From the NCBI GenBank assembly GCA_910574455.1, contig CAJSYZ010000011.1, positions 992,001-1,056,000 of the forward strand: DNA of 64,000 nucleotides, read 5' to 3'. Below, in pieces: positions 1 through 9,306 of the stretch. How positions within the stretch are numbered: position 1 is the first letter of the stretch; each line of letters opens with the position of its first letter. The translations under genes and the position numbers were made by a program. The notes beneath the pieces are model-generated. The model ran no database searches. It saw nothing but the letters and a program-made list of their open reading frames with translations, and was not told where the DNA came from. The DNA comes from Trichaptum fuscoviolaceum. Lineage: Eukaryota; Basidiomycota; Agaricomycetes; Hymenochaetales; Trichaptaceae.

Positions 1-34
1 CAAATCTCCAGAGTCCCTGTGGGGGAAGAGGAGG

Positions 35-1203
35 CTAGACACTAAGTGAATAGCCCACGTCCGTCACGCTACCCTCCATGTCCAACAGGCGATCCAACAT
101 CGCCCTGGCGCGGCCCTCGGGGAGCGTCTCGCGGAACCGCGCGCCCCGCATCCAGCGGAGCCCGTGCTGGAGGACGTTCCGCGCGCGCGCGGTGCCCCCG
201 CGCGTGTCGCCCATGGAGGCGTGCAGCGTCGCGCGCACCGCGTGCGGGTCGTAAGTGGCGCAGTGCAGGATGTTGTTGTTGTAGAAGACCGTCTGGCCCG
301 CTGCACGAGACAACAAACGGACGGACGGAAGGAAGGAGAGAACGCGAGAGATCCGCTTAGCATTTCTTTCGCAATTGGGCACGTAGAGGGAGGTAGGGCC
401 GCTCACGCTTTATCGTCACCTGGATGGCGCCGGGCATGTCCATCGGATCCTTAGGCGCCTCTGATGTTTCTGAACGTGCTCGCTGCTCTGGAGTGCGCGG
501 CGTTTTGTGCGAGCCGGGCACGACGAAGAGGCAGGAGTCCTCGTACAGCGCACTTCCGCATCGCTTAGCCTCGCAATTGAGAATGCTCGAGACCAAGACA
601 GCGACTCACGTATTCCATTGTATCTACACACAGTGTTATGTTTGTAACGACAAACGTAGAAGTGGAGAACTCACACCGTGATGCCAAAGCTGCAGCGCCT
701 CAACTTCCTCCTCCGACGTCGCATCCTCTCTCACATCATCCCTGTGCCATCTCAGCGCAAACGCATGCGACTCCGGGTTGATCAACAAATTGAACAGCTC
801 TGCTCACAATCGCGCACGCCAGCCCGTCAGTCATTCAGACGGTCCATGATCCTATTAGACTGTGACCGCACTCACCCATTTGCAGATCCCCCTCCCCGCA
901 CTCCAGCAGCGCGCACACCGCCCCCGCCAGCGCGTCGCTCGCATACCACCGCGCGAACGCCGGCTCCGCGAGGTCCGGGTGCATGACGTGCTGCACGCCC
1001 CACGCATCCTCGCCGTCGGTGTCGAACGGCGGGAACTGCCTGCCCACCACGCGCCGGTGCGGCCATGCGCCCGCGCGCGTCTTCGCCACGGCGCGCGCGC
1101 AGGCCGCCTGGAGCTCCGCGAAGAGCGGCGCGGGGACGAGGCCGTCGATGATGACGAACCCGTCGCGCTCGAAGCGCTCTTTCGTCGAGCTGGTCGGTGT
1201 CAT
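35..1203 (-). CDS. Phytanoyl-CoA dioxygenase (PhyH) family protein
   Basis: Four-exon model, complement of 35-300, 407-563, 675-799 and 876-1203. It sums to 876 nt, a complete 291-residue protein starting at the ATG at 1203. All junctions are GT-AG and restore family motifs: QMELFNLLINPES over intron 1 and VTIKPGQTVFYNNNILH over intron 3. The PhyH family are Fe(II)/2-oxoglutarate oxygenases. The metal-binding H-x-D is visible as WHRDD (H128, D130), and H216 in NNNILHC is a candidate distal ligand. The segment LYEDSCLFVVPGSHKTPRTP is typical of fungal PhyH proteins. The substrate cannot be told from sequence. It is divergently arranged with tafazzin, about 470 bp apart. No peroxisomal PTS1 is evident at the C terminus (ends SLSV). 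Confidence 0.85.
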
Positions 1204-1675
1204 TGTCTTTCCTTTTCTTGTTGTTGTTCTTCGTTAGAATGCGATGGAGAGTAACTGGATTTGATGGGCGCAGGTGTCAGAGTGTAGCGTGTGTACACAC
1301 TCGTTCGTTGTTGAGGGGCAGTCGAGCACATGCTCCTCGGACCGCGCAAAACCGAAATCCAAAGCTTGGATCATGGTGCTCAGGCTGTTGCCAGTGAAGA
1401 CGATCTAGAGTGCTTTTATTCTGCGGGTGACAAGAAAATATCCAAGACTATATTTTTGCCTGAATGCCCATTCAGCATTCACCAGAGCTTAGCGTAGCAA
1501 ATATATCTGAGGAGGTGTAGCAGCACGAAGAACTTGAAAGCTGCAATCGGGTCCGCACGGTCACTACGGCGCGTGAATTTCGAGTCCCAGTCTGACTCTC
1601 TTCCACTCATTCGTTTACACACAAGTTGGCCATACAAAATTTAATGGATACTCGACCATAGACATCACATACATA
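1204..1675. promoter_or_regulatory. Divergent intergenic region between PhyH and tafazzin
   Basis: This 472-bp non-coding stretch separates two start codons facing away from each other, so it must hold both promoters. A pyrimidine-rich run lies just upstream of the PhyH start (about 1203-1236). I see no convincing TATA box close to either ATG and no RNA gene. Confidence 0.4.
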
Positions 1676-3069
1676 ATGTCGACGAGTAACCTTCTCTCAA
1701 TATGCACTGTGACGACCATCGGGCTCGCGTGCAAGGCCTTTCTTAACCTCGGGTTCTGCTCGTCGGTGACGGTGAGCGGGATGCACCACCTCATGCACGC
1801 GCTCCAGGACAATGAGCGGTCGAAGGGCAAGGGCATCGTCACAGGTGCGTCTCTCCTCTCCTGCGCTGTGCACCACCTTCGAGGGAAGATAGAAACAATT
1901 CTGACACGAAACATTTTTTGTCTTTTCCTCCTCAGTTTCTAATCATACTTCGGTGTGGGTAGCCATCCATCCAGCTGCTTGAAGAAAAATGGCCAACTAA
2001 TCAGAAACAATCTCTCTCTCTCTTTCACAGCTTGGATGACCCAGTAACATGGGGTGTGCTCCCCCTGCGGTGCTACTGGAATCTGCGCGACATGCGCTGG
2101 GCCCTCGGCGCGTCCGACATCATGTTCACAAACCCGTAAGCCCGCACTCCCGTACCCCCCCCCCCCCACCACCACCACCACCTCATTCGTCATCATCATC
2201 CTTCTTTTTTTTTCTTTTGCCCTTTTGCTAACCTAACCCCACACACAACCTGAACCCGCACCCCCGACCGGCGCGCACGGGCAGGGCAGTGTGTTTTCGG
2301 CGTTCTTCCGGCAAGGGCAGGTGCTGGAGACGGTCCGCGGGAGGGGGATATACCAGCCGGCCGTCGATGCGGCGATCGTGAAGCTGAATGAGGGACGCTG
2401 GGTGAGTGGGCGTCGTCCAGCTTGAAGCTATCTGTTGACGACGAGGATGATTAGGTGCATCTCTTCGGCGAAGGCAAGGTCAACCAGCCGTACCAGTATC
2501 CCGTCAACGACGACGGCGCAGCTCGATTACCGAGGTTCAAGTGGGGGACGTAAGTCTGCCCGTGAACACGCCGCTCATCTACAAGTGCCTAATCCTCCCC
2601 TCTCCTCCCCAGCGCCCGTATCATAATGGAGACCCAACACCTCCCGACCATCATCCCCATGTGGCTCTCCGGTATGCACATTCCCCGCCCCCCGCCCCCC
2701 TCCTCCTCCCTCGGATCTGCTGCACGCAACTGACCCGCCCCGCAAAACAGGCCTGGAAGACGTGATGCCCGAGCCGCGCGGCTTCCCGCAGTTCCTGCCG
2801 CGGCTGCGCAAGCGCGTCCGCATCACCTTCGGGCCGCCCCTCGCCCCCGCGCACCTCACCGCCGTCCTCGCGCTGTGGCGCGCCCGGGCGCTGCGCGGGC
2901 GGTCGACGGCGACGACGACGACGTCCCGCTGGGGCGCGAGACGGAGGAGAAGAGGCGGGTGCGGGTGGCGTTGACGGAGATCATCCAGCGCGAGGTCGAG
3001 CAGCTGGGGCGGGAGGTGTCCGGTCCTCTGTTAGGAGCCCCCGGGAAGGCTGAGATTCGGCGACCGTGA
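1676..3069 (+). CDS. TAZ1: Tafazzin-like monolysocardiolipin acyltransferase, with a C-terminal frame break
   Basis: Seven exons: 1676-1844, 1936-1954 (19 nt), 2031-2135, 2290-2401, 2455-2549, 2613-2671, and 2751 onward. The spliced product is a PlsC-type acyltransferase matching tafazzin: CKAFLNLG near the N terminus, the catalytic H-x4-D motif in SNHTSVLDD (H60, D65), LGASDIMFTNP, GQVLE, HLFGEGKVNQP, and IIPMWLSGLEDVMPE. Tafazzin remodels cardiolipin in mitochondrial membranes. The reading frame of exon 7 meets a stop at 2974. The conserved tail (RRVRVALTEIIQREVEQLG...SGPLLG, to a stop at 3069) lies in another frame from about 2877-2912. No consensus intron joins them, so a one-base deletion, a sequencing error in this GC-rich stretch, or a non-consensus splice is needed. 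Identity is firm; the 3' structure is not. Confidence 0.85.
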
Positions 3070-3129
3070 CTGAGATATAGATACCGGACTGATATGTCCC
3101 TCTTATTGGAACAAAATCCCTTATTATAT

Positions 3130-3240
3130 TAGTCTCGTAACCAGACCAGGCTACTTATATGGGTCGCTTTGCTCTGAAGGCGTAGCCGGTCTGGTTTCCA
3201 AGGTTTTGATTTAAAGAAACTTGCAGGGAGTTCGAATTAT
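3130..3240 (+). repeat. Left terminal inverted repeat of the outer DNA element
   Basis: It matches the reverse complement of 35762-35783 followed by 3626-3719 over roughly 110 bp. The shared core includes TGGTTTCCAAGGTTTT and AAACTTGCAGGGAG, with scattered substitutions and short indels. Confidence 0.8.
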
Positions 3241-3625
3241 AATACAGATATAGTAGCAGACCCAGTTGTTGTAATGACTAAGACGCAAATAAAAATAATG
3301 GAGCTTGCCACCGCCGAATGACGCAGGTGTACCTGACGCACGCCACCCGGCCGCAAGTGTGCATATAGGCTTTGTATACACAAGTCACTTGGAATATATA
3401 TGATGGACTACTCAATGAAATTGATGCTTATAGCTTAACAATACAACATAATGTAGCAAAAGCCTTTACAAGCAGTAGTTGAGCATAGCCAACTACTAGT
3501 TGCTGTAGCTGTCTACCGCGACAACTTGGATTGAAGTTAGTTTTTAAATTACATTTACATGACGACATCAGACTCTATTTTTGGAACACAGGGGGAACCT
3601 ATGAAATTACTACTACATTTGGATT

Positions 3626-3719
3626 AATTTCAAGCTCCCTGCAAGTTTCTTGTAATCGAAAACCTTGGAAACCAGGCCAGCTACGCTGTGCTTGCTCCGC
3701 AAGCCATATAAAGAAAGTA
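3626..3719 (-). repeat. Right TIR (inner part) of the outer DNA element, interrupted by the LINE
   Basis: Inverted copy of the left TIR. The last 15 bases (3705-3719, CATATAAAGAAAGTA) are the LINE target site. The outermost 22 bp of this TIR are found beyond the LINE at 35762-35783. Confidence 0.8.
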
Positions 3720-4116
3720 TTTGTTTGTTTGTTTGTTTGTTTATTCCATTATAGTGACTGCAGGCCCTCTAGGGCCTATGGCGCACTTAATGTACAAAGT
3801 ATTCTACAATGCCGTGGCGAATGTTACAATAATTGAAGTACAATAAAAGTTTCAAGGAAAAGAGGAGTGATGTATGATCTACAAAGGTATGAATTGGTCT
3901 AAGGGGTATTTAGTATGGCGAAGAGTCGCTGAGAGAGAGGGGCGCGCATATAAGAACATAAAAGTAATGGTAACGCTACAGTGATAAAATCCGGGCTTCT
4001 AAGCATGCGTGCAATACAGAGGGAGGCCCGAGAGGGGTGCCATCCACGAGATAAAATGAGAAAGGAAAAGAGAGAATAAGAATGATGAGCAAGCGGGGAA
4101 TAAAGAAAGCCAAGAA
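3720..4116 (-). other. LINE 3' untranslated region and (CAAA)n tail
   Basis: On the plus strand the element ends in about five TTTG units (3721-3741), i.e. a CAAA-type tail on the LINE sense strand. It abuts the target duplication directly. The remaining ~380 bp up to the ORF2 stop at 4117 carry no ORF of note. Confidence 0.7.
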
Positions 4117-4884
4117 TCAGCTGTTAGGCACCGTTGGTCGCGCTTCAGGGAGGGAGGGCTCGTTCTTCGGGAGTAGGCCGGAGAGACGTCCTGTAGCCTT
4201 GATGAAGCCAAGGACAGGCTCGAGTCGCGCTTTGGGGCCCAATAAATTACGAAGGGTGAGCGGCCGGTTCCGTAGGGCTATCCGGAGTACCCGCCGCTCC
4301 TCTACATACCGCCTGCACACTATGAGGAAGTGGGCCGGGGTTTCTGGATCTCCACACCGCGCACAGAGTGGAGAATCTGCGCGCCCAATGCGATGGAGGT
4401 GCGCATTGAGTGGTGTGTGGCCGGTGCGCAGCTGGGTCAGGGCTGCGCACTCGCCTCGATTCCGATCCTTGTAGAGAGCTCGTACGCCCCGTGAAGGCGG
4501 GTTCAGGTCCACGGGGCGGAGCTTCTTCGCGCTTCGTGTCTTGGGCCACTCAGCCTTCCATTGCTGGCTCGCTCGTGTCGTACGAGAGGCAATGAGGGCG
4601 GCGGCGCTCGAGGGTAGGGTCCGAGTGAGGAGCTGTAGGCGCCCCGGCTGGTCAGTTCCGGGGCCCTGTGCTGCGGTTTTAGCCTCAGCGTCCACCCACT
4701 CATTTCCTGCTACGTCTTCGTGGCCAGGGATCCAGTGTATCTCGAGCCGGAGAGTACGGCGTTGCTTCCGGAGGCGGCGAAGCTCCGTTCTGAAGGCTTG
4801 AATGAGATACTGGCCGTACTGGGCCTTCGGTTTTGTTAGCGCAGAGATTGCCGGCTGGCAGTCGATGAACATGGAGGCACGCGT
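4117..4884 (-). pseudogene. LINE ORF2, C-terminal part (RNase H end and terminal CCHC motif)
   Basis: Downstream piece of ORF2, separated from the rest by the gag-only LTR element. It begins with SMFIDCQPAISAL, which supplies the third acidic RNase H residue, followed by WIPGH and NEWVDAEAK with the fourth. Near the end is a cysteine-histidine motif, CARCGDPETPAHFLIVC, as in many RNase H-bearing LINEs. It is continuous with the piece that ends at 9307: ATPRA joins SMFID once the 4-bp duplication GCGT and the insert are removed. Confidence 0.85.
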
Positions 4885-5760
4885 TGTAACACCTGGACTG
4901 CGTCCAGTGTTCGTACGACGCCCGCCGGACACAGCAGAGGCATCCGGACGGAATCCGGGTGCATACACCGGACACCGGACGAGCAGAAAGGCTCCCGGCC
5001 GACACTCGAAGCCAAATAGCGAAGGGAAAACTGTACCTAAGCACGAGTAATTGAGCATACAAGGCACAGAGCTCACCGGCGATCACACAACGGACAATGC
5101 GATGGGTGGACGAGCAAACGAGCTTGCGGGATATGCGTCCGGCCGGACACTTAGAGTGTGGCGACGTGCGCGAGTGGCGTGGGAAACGGGTTGCCAATTG
5201 AGGGACGGGGACAAAGACAACGGTTCCGGGGTAGTTTGCGTGGCCGGAGTAGCCGGTTCACACGCGGTATTTACCAGGCATAGTCGCCACCTGTACCACC
5301 GTGTGAAAATTTACTTCATTTTCCCTACCATCACGACGTGTGAGCGAGAGCGAGAATCTTTACGGCGCGACGCAGGGTGTCGACGGACGGGGCGCAAGAG
5401 CCTTACGGATATCTTCTGGAGTTCCCTCGACGGGCGCGGTGGACGCAAGGCGACGGGGCTCAATAGCCATTCTTACTGGGATTTGTTTCTTGTCTTCGGA
5501 CTTCTCGCGAAGGCGTGCGGCGGTTGCGCACTTCGAGTTTTACGGACGCGCGAGAGTCAGTCTGTTTCTTGTCTTCGGTCTTCGAGCGAGCGACGGTTGC
5601 GTGGCGCACGCAGAAGACATACTTGCGGACGACGGGGGCCGTTTAGTTATTTCACTAGTTTCCTTTGTTGTTTCTCCTCTTCTTTCTGTCTTCTTTTACT
5701 ACTCTTTTATTCTCCGGGTTTTCTACACATCCCACCCCCTTTGTACTTATTATACTTTCA
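4885..5760 (+). repeat. Left LTR of the gag-only element (876 bp)
   Basis: Starts TGTAACACCTGG, ends TATACTTTCA. The first ~390 bp and last ~270 bp are nearly identical to the right LTR; the middle (~5275-5490) is not. Confidence 0.85.
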
Positions 5761-5762
5761 CC

Positions 5763-5780
5763 TGGAGCCCACCGCGAGGG
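5763..5780 (+). other. Candidate tRNA primer-binding site
   Basis: Two bases after the LTR comes TGGAGCCCACCGCGAGGG. It has the TGG expected opposite a tRNA CCA end and is GC-rich. The tRNA itself cannot be named with confidence. Confidence 0.45.
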
Positions 5781-5985
5781 GGTGGTTTGTTTTTTGTGTA
5801 GTACCCAAAAAGAATTATTGTCGCCCTTCGGGCAAAGTAGTTTACAAATTTTCATTAAGAAAGAGAACTTTGAAAAGGAACTAGTGACAAGACACTGAAC
5901 CGGCAGTGAAGGGGTTACATTAGTGGTCTAAAGGACTGGAAGAGTAAAGGGAAGACAACGAGGAAAGACTTGTCTGGTTGGGGAG

Positions 5986-7626
5986 ATGGAAAAAATGACA
6001 GCGAAAGAGAGGAAGGCCGCGAAAATTGAAGGGAAGCTGGAGGAGTTGCGAAGGTCGATTATAGTAGAGAGGAGTGATACTAGGCTGTGGGTGCAAGCGG
6101 CTAGGGCCAGGGGCCCTATAGACGTGTTTTTGTTTGGAGAGGGGGGACAGAAACCGCTCGAGGGATTGGGCAAGGAAGAGTTACTGAGGGAATTTGGTCG
6201 TGCCAGAGAGCAGAGGTTAATGGCTATTCAGATGTTCGATGCTCAAGAGCGGAAGCCGAGAGACTCTCCTCAAGAAGCGCAAGTACCAAAGACGACGCAG
6301 CTGTCCGTATGCGATACGACTGCGAAGAAACCGGTAGTCGCTCCTCAGGAAGCGCAAGCACCGCAGGTCAAGTGCAAGGCAACTGCGAAGAAACCAGTAG
6401 ACCCTCCTCGAGAAGCGCAAGCACCAGCGACCGCGCAGCCAACCGTACGGGAGACGACTGTGAAGAAACCGGCGAGCTCTCCTCAAGAAGCGCAAGCACT
6501 AGTGATGGCGCTGCTGGTCGTCCGGGAGATGACTGCGCGGAAACTAGCAGATTCTCCTCAAGAAGCGCAAGCACCGGTGATGGCGCAGGCAGTCGTACCA
6601 CCTGCGAAGAAACCGGCTGACCCTCCTCGAGAAGCGCAAGCACCAGTGACGGCGCAGCCAAGCATGCGGGGGACATCTGCGAGGCATCCGGTAGACCCTC
6701 CTCAAGAAGCGCAAGTACTGAGGATGGCAGCGGCGCATAGAGCAGGCCCGAGTCGCGTTGGACTCGGCTGCTTCTACTGCTGGCGGCAGGGACACCGCAA
6801 GCAGGACTGCGAGGACCTGCGAGCGGACATCGCGCGCGGGCTGTGCAGGCTGGGTGCGGGGTACCGGGTGGTCCGGCTGGACGGTTCGGAACTACCGTAC
6901 ATGTGGGGCAAGAGTCTGTGCGAGCGCGCGAGATCGCGAGGCAGACGCTTTGGCCGCGGCGAACATCATCGAGCTGAACAGTTGCAAGGGGCTGAGATAG
7001 TGTCCGTATGGACTGCAATAGGTCGACAGAGCGCACCAGAAGCAAAGTCGAGCAGAGCACCGGTTCAGAGCAATACGGACAGACTGGTAGCAAGAGAGAC
7101 CAAGGCATGCGAGAAGGAAACGGGTGATCGACTTCACGTACCAGTCTTGACGGCCAACGGACATGTGGACGAAGCAGAGACGCATTCGACAGGTGCACTG
7201 GCGAAGGTTTCGAGCAGTACGGGCGAGAAAGAGGAAGAGAAAGGAGATTCGGAGCTGCAGGCACTGCGCCTTCGTGTATGGACGCTGGAAGAGACCGTCG
7301 ACCAGCTGCGAAGAGAGCTAGCACAGCAGAATCGGCGAGGAACCAGAGCCGGCATCACACTCAGTCAGGAAGAGGACAATGAAGAGTCTGGGTCTGATAC
7401 GGCGACCGTAACCTCGAGCAGCGAGGGTAAGGCGCGCATTTTTACGGAGGTCGAAAGAGAAGCTGAGAAGAGAAGGCGATCAACGACCACTGTTGACCGA
7501 ACCAAGAGCGCACAAGCATACGGGCGACTAGATTCAGCAACAGCAGCAGATAAGGGTCTTGGTGTACAGAAGCAAGGCTGGCGACCATCGTTTTTCTTTG
7601 AGAACAAGGGCACGGCAGCGTCTTAA
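5986..7626 (+). CDS. Gag-like CCHC protein with EAQ tandem repeats
   Basis: 546 residues from an ATG at 5986. Order: a basic, helical N terminus (1-90); seven degenerate ~20-25-residue repeats built round PP(Q/R)EAQAP and AKKP (about 94-243); one zinc knuckle CFYCWRQGHRKQDC (262-275, spacing C-x2-C-x4-H-x4-C); a variable linker; a predicted coiled coil (about 425-455, LRLRVWTLEETVDQLRREL); and an acidic/basic tail. The knuckle suggests RNA binding, as in LTR-element nucleocapsid proteins. The ORF is uninterrupted while its host LINE is decayed, which suggests recent or selected coding capacity. No enzymatic motif is present. Confidence 0.75.
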   Translation: MEKMTAKERKAAKIEGKLEELRRSIIVERSDTRLWVQAARARGPIDVFLFGEGGQKPLEGLGKEELLREFGRAREQRLMAIQMFDAQERKPRDSPQEAQVPKTTQLSVCDTTAKKPVVAPQEAQAPQVKCKATAKKPVDPPREAQAPATAQPTVRETTVKKPASSPQEAQALVMALLVVREMTARKLADSPQEAQAPVMAQAVVPPAKKPADPPREAQAPVTAQPSMRGTSARHPVDPPQEAQVLRMAAAHRAGPSRVGLGCFYCWRQGHRKQDCEDLRADIARGLCRLGAGYRVVRLDGSELPYMWGKSLCERARSRGRRFGRGEHHRAEQLQGAEIVSVWTAIGRQSAPEAKSSRAPVQSNTDRLVARETKACEKETGDRLHVPVLTANGHVDEAETHSTGALAKVSSSTGEKEEEKGDSELQALRLRVWTLEETVDQLRRELAQQNRRGTRAGITLSQEEDNEESGSDTATVTSSSEGKARIFTEVEREAEKRRRSTTTVDRTKSAQAYGRLDSATAADKGLGVQKQGWRPSFFFENKGTAAS

Positions 7627-8364
7627 GGGGCCGAAATTTTTTTAATCTTTATTTCTATATTTTTATCTCAATCTTTAATTGCACGGCGTTTCGAGTCAGT
7701 AGCGCGTTTCATTATGGAATTACGGACGGAAGCAATTCATTTCATTTCTTCTACTTCTAACTGCATATTATTATTCGTATCATATCTACATTCATTGACA
7801 AGTTTCAAGTTTCTCGGAAAAAAAAAAAAAAAAAAAAAAAAAAGAATCAGGATAACAGACAGACAGACAGACAGAGTGGAGTACAGTAGAAAGTAGACAG
7901 TAGCATGTAATACGGAGAGAAAGAGGAAGAGGAGGAGAAACCGAGCAGGGCGAGGGCGAGACAACGAGCGAGCAATGGCACGGACGAGCGGCAACTACGG
8001 CGGCAATTGCGCAAGCACGAGAGCAAATACGGCGCGCGATCGAAGATGGCACGAAGAAAGGAGGAGGGACACGGGGCTAGAGGAAATGGAAGAGGAGTTA
8101 GGAGACAGTGACGGAAGGGGGAGAACTCACGGACAACCATCGAAAAGACCGAAGTCCGGCCCAAAATTTTCGCGATTTTCAATCACAGCGGAGACCCACA
8201 CGAGCAAGTCAAGAACAACCACTACACATAGCATGCACGACGGACAGCTAATCGACTCAAGTACGAGCTAAAGAAACCAAGCGAAACAGAGCATCTAGCA
8301 GCGGACACGCGACTCCCTTTCGAAGCCAAGCCAGCCAAGGCGGAGTGACCGGGAGGTCACTATT
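7627..8364 (+). other. Internal non-coding part of the gag-only element, with poly(A) and GACA repeats
   Basis: After the gag stop there is an AT-rich stretch, an uninterrupted run of about 26 A (7818-7843), then several GACA units (7857-7874). A small basic ORF (7975-8271, 98 residues, no motif) follows; I do not claim it is real. The A-run in the middle of an LTR element could mark a captured 3' end of a processed RNA. Confidence 0.5.
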
Positions 8365-8380
8365 CAAAGTGGGGAGGAGG
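8365..8380 (+). other. Polypurine tract of the gag-only element
   Basis: AAAGTGGGGAGGAGG immediately precedes the right LTR at 8381, as expected for the plus-strand priming site. Confidence 0.65.
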
Positions 8381-9302
8381 TGTAACACCTGGACTGCGTC
8401 CAGTGTTCGTACGACGCCCGCCGGACACAGCAGAGGCATCCGGACGGAATCCGGGTGCATACACCGGACACCGGACGAGCAGAAAGGCTCCCGGCCGACA
8501 CTCGAAGCCAAATAGCGAAGGGAAAACTGTACCTGAGCACAAGCAATAGAGAATACAAGGCACAGAGCTCACCGGCGATCACACAACGGACAATGTGATG
8601 GGTGGACGAGCAAACGAGCTTGCGGGATATGCGTCCGGCCGGACACTTAGAGTGTGGCGACGTGCGCGAGTGGCGTGGGAAACGGGTTGCCAATTGAGGG
8701 ACGGGAACAAAGACAACGGTTCCGGGGTAGTTTGCGTGGCCGGAGTAGCCGGTTCACACGCGGTATTAACTTGTGTTAGTCGCGTCATGTAGACCGTGTG
8801 AAAATTAACTTACCTTTCCCCAACCATCTGCGTGAACGGGAACGAGTCTGACGTCTGCGCTGTTGCGCGTGCTTTAGGACGGGTTTCTTCTGGTTTCCTT
8901 CTGTTTCTTGTCTTCGGGCTTCGACTACGGCGGCGCGCGAGGGTTTTACGGACGTGCAAGAGTCCTGTTTGTTTCTTGTCTTCGGACTTTCGACGACGAC
9001 GGCGCGCGACACTTACGGACGTGCAAGTGTCCCTTTCTTCTGGACTTCTCGCGAAGGCGTGCGGCGGGCGCGCACTACGAGTTTTACGGACGCGCGAGAG
9101 TTAGTTTGTTTCTTGTCTTCGGTCTTCGAGCGAGCAACGGTTGCGTGGCGCACGCAGAAGACATACTTGCGGACGACGGGGGCCGTTTAGTAATTTCACT
9201 AGTTTCCTTCGTTGTTTCTCCTCTTCTTTCTGTTTTACTACTCTATTCTTCTTCTCCGGGTTTTCTACACATCCCACCCCCTTTGTACTTATTATACTTT
9301 CA
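8381..9302 (+). repeat. Right LTR of the gag-only element (922 bp)
   Basis: Same termini as the left LTR but 46 bp longer. Its middle (about 8787-9045) carries repeated modules with TTTCTTGTCTTCGG and TTTTACGGACGTGCAAG that differ from the left copy. Confidence 0.85.
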
Positions 9303-9306
9303 GCGT

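Larger units (their letters stand above)
4885..9302 (+). mobile_element. Non-autonomous gag-only LTR retrotransposon (TR-GAG type)
   Basis: Two direct LTRs beginning TGTAACACC and ending TTTCA (4885-5760 and 8381-9302) enclose about 2.6 kb. A 4-bp duplication GCGT flanks it (4881-4884, 9303-9306). A candidate primer-binding site follows the left LTR and a purine tract precedes the right one. The interior codes one long protein with a CCHC knuckle. I find no protease, RT, RNase H or integrase motif on either strand. It must be mobilised in trans. It is inserted in the LINE ORF2 RNase H region in the opposite orientation. Confidence 0.85.

Noticed and set aside
5051..5884. A 277-codon ORF across LTR 1 of the gag-only element
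   Set aside because: Lies almost wholly in the LTR with biased composition; no motif, and LTR 2 lacks the equivalent ORF.
7975..8271. Small basic ORF (98 codons) after the gag-like gene
   Set aside because: No domain, low-complexity composition, and no way to judge without other copies.
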